NCBI GenBank assembly: GCA_030148915.1
Contig: JASBSN010000001.1
Location: 1-35,667, forward strand
Length of the DNA: 35,667 nucleotides
DNA from: Thiogranum sp.
Lineage (GTDB): Bacteria; Pseudomonadota; Gammaproteobacteria; DSM-19610
Direction of reading: 5' to 3'
In this document: positions 34,388 to 35,667 of the stretch, one piece after another
How positions within the stretch are numbered: position 1 is the stretch's first letter
Layout: each line of letters starts with the position of its first letter
Program-made: the position numbers and the translations under genes
The notes under the pieces: generated by a model
What the model saw: only the letters and a program-made list of their open reading frames with translations
What the model was told of the DNA's origin: nothing
Databases searched by the model: none

Positions 34388-35667
34388 ATGCAAAAATTTG
34401 ACTATGATCTGTTGGTTGTCGGCTCGGGTCCGGGAGGCCAGAGTGCGGCGCTGCAGGCCGCCGGCCTGGGGAAACGCGTCGGCCTTATTGAGCGCAAACC
34501 TTACCTCGGCGGCGTCAGCCTGCAGACCGGGACCATTCCCAGCAAGGCGTTGCGCGAGGCGGCCTATCTGGCGTCGCGCTTCGCCACGCGGGGTATGCGC
34601 CAGGCGGCGGCAGCCCGCGCCGGGGTGGACAGCGGGTTTCTCGGCGAAGCGGGGCTGCGCAAGCAGGCGGTCATCGATAAGCAGGAGGCCCTGCTGCTTA
34701 AGCAGCTGATGGCCGCCGGCGTGACACTGCTGCCCGGCGAAGCGGCCTTTATCGATCCGCACACGCTGGCTGTGAAGCGTCCCGACGGCAGCCAACAGCA
34801 ACTTCGGGCGGGGGTGATTGTGCTTGCCACGGGGTCGCGTCCGCGACGGCCCCCCGATGTTCCGTTCGATAAACAGCGGGTATTGGATTCCTCTTCCATT
34901 CTCAAACTGCGGCGCCTGCCGCAACAGTTACTGGTGGTCGGCGGCGGGGTCATTGCCTGCGAGTTCGCCACGCTGTTCGCGCCGCTGGGGGTGCAGGTGC
35001 AACTGGTGGACTCGCACCCGCACCTGTTGGCGTATCTCGACGAGGATATTCAGCAGATTATCGAGGCCGAACTCCTGGATATGGGTGTCGCGCTGCACAT
35101 GCAGTCTCCGCTCGAGTCGATCTCCCGGGAGGACGAACGCGTGGCCCTGCTCACCCGTTCCGGCCTGCGACTGGAGGCCGATGTCCTCCTCTATGCACTG
35201 GGGCGTGAGCCGAACTACGCCGGGCTCAATCTGCAGGGTGCGGGGTTGGTTGCCGACGATCGGGGGTGGGCGCGCGTCAACGCTCAGCAGCAGACCGCGC
35301 AAGCGCATATCTATATTGTCGGTGATCTGGCCGGGCGGCCGTCGCTGGCCTCGACCGCCATGGAGCAAGGGCGGCTGGCGGCCAGCCATGCTTTCGGTGA
35401 GGCTTACAGTGATCGCGCCGAATTGCTGCCCATGGCCATTTACACCATTCCTGAATTGTCGTATGTGGGTAAGACGGAACGCGAGCTGCGCGAGCAAAGC
35501 ACCGGCTACGTGGTCGGCCGGGCACACTTTACGGATAGCGCCCGCGGCGGCATCATCGGCGCCGAGCGCGGCTTTATGAAGCTGCTGGCGGCGCGCGACA
35601 ACGGTGCGTTACTGGGCGTGCACATTATCGGTGAATCGGCCAGTGAACTGGTCCATGTCGGGCAGAT
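34388..35667 (+). CDS. sthA: Soluble NAD(P) transhydrogenase SthA-like, partial
   Basis: The 3' end runs off the window; 426 codons are present of about 465 usual. A flavoprotein of the pyridine nucleotide-disulfide oxidoreductase fold: FAD motif VVGSGPGGQSAALQA, then GGVSLQTGTIPSKALREA, ATGSRPRRP, a NAD(P) motif VVGGGVIACEFA, and YIVGDLAGRPSLAS. Both redox cysteines of the lipoamide dehydrogenase group are replaced (Ser and Thr), matching SthA-type Si-specific transhydrogenases, which pass hydride between NADPH and NAD without a disulfide. ATG 34388 is chosen; an in-frame ATG at 34358 is possible. The C-terminal dimer domain is partly seen (AIYTIPELSYVG, GVHIIGESASELVH). Confidence 0.88.
   Translation, partial: MQKFDYDLLVVGSGPGGQSAALQAAGLGKRVGLIERKPYLGGVSLQTGTIPSKALREAAYLASRFATRGMRQAAAARAGVDSGFLGEAGLRKQAVIDKQEALLLKQLMAAGVTLLPGEAAFIDPHTLAVKRPDGSQQQLRAGVIVLATGSRPRRPPDVPFDKQRVLDSSSILKLRRLPQQLLVVGGGVIACEFATLFAPLGVQVQLVDSHPHLLAYLDEDIQQIIEAELLDMGVALHMQSPLESISREDERVALLTRSGLRLEADVLLYALGREPNYAGLNLQGAGLVADDRGWARVNAQQQTAQAHIYIVGDLAGRPSLASTAMEQGRLAASHAFGEAYSDRAELLPMAIYTIPELSYVGKTERELREQSTGYVVGRAHFTDSARGGIIGAERGFMKLLAARDNGALLGVHIIGESASELVHVGQ

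Overview
The window reads as chromosomal DNA of a GC-rich, denitrifying gammaproteobacterium. Grounds: a complete-looking cytochrome cd1 (nirS) nitrite reductase and heme d1 gene set, an HdfR-like LysR regulator, a SthA-type transhydrogenase, a YdjM-type membrane protein, and secreted proteins with the VPxPAAxWLF form of the PEP-CTERM tail common in gammaproteobacteria. A genus cannot be named. Two lesions (a metallophosphoesterase frameshift and a collapsed PEP-CTERM gene) and one possible frameshift (DUF2249) may be decay or assembly error.

Layout. 1-1.7 kb: one intact PEP-CTERM protein, a degenerate PEP-CTERM gene and a small lipoprotein. 1.67-3.39 kb (minus): a calcineurin-like phosphoesterase split by a one-base frameshift. 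3.5-12.4 kb (minus): the nir locus, transcribed nirS, nirE, nirC, nirF, nirD, nirL, a fused nirGH, nirJ, nirN, mostly with 4-base or similarly small overlaps. Upstream are a short NosR/NirI-type flavo-iron-sulfur membrane protein (minus) and a divergent DUF2249 gene (plus). Perfect or near-perfect FNR/DNR-type boxes stand before nirS and between nirI and DUF2249, so the block is probably switched on by low oxygen or nitric oxide. NirS reduces nitrite to NO. NirE, NirD/L/GH, NirJ, NirF and NirN make heme d1 from uroporphyrinogen III through siroheme. NirC is a small cytochrome c. No nirM, nor genes, nirQ or dnr lie in the window.

14.6-20.3 kb: a YdjM-like membrane protein coupled to a membrane diguanylate cyclase (minus); then adk with a four-cysteine zinc LID and a strong terminator, a zinc aminopeptidase lipoprotein, an HdfR-like regulator (plus) and a small charged protein (minus).

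20.5-29 kb: a Ser/Thr kinase overlapping a PP2C phosphatase (minus), divergent from a three-gene amidoligase cluster (plus): transglutaminase-DUF2126, circularly permuted ATP-grasp fused to alpha-E, and a second transglutaminase-like protein. The cluster belongs to a known but functionally unresolved peptide-forming or protein-modifying family. The adjoining kinase/phosphatase pair makes it the best candidate here for an undescribed system.

29-35.7 kb: a DUF302 protein, a 441-base non-coding stretch with hairpins, a sugar-isomerase-like protein coupled to a fatty acid desaturase, CorA, a VOC/HPPD-like protein (both minus), and a SthA-like transhydrogenase cut by the window end.
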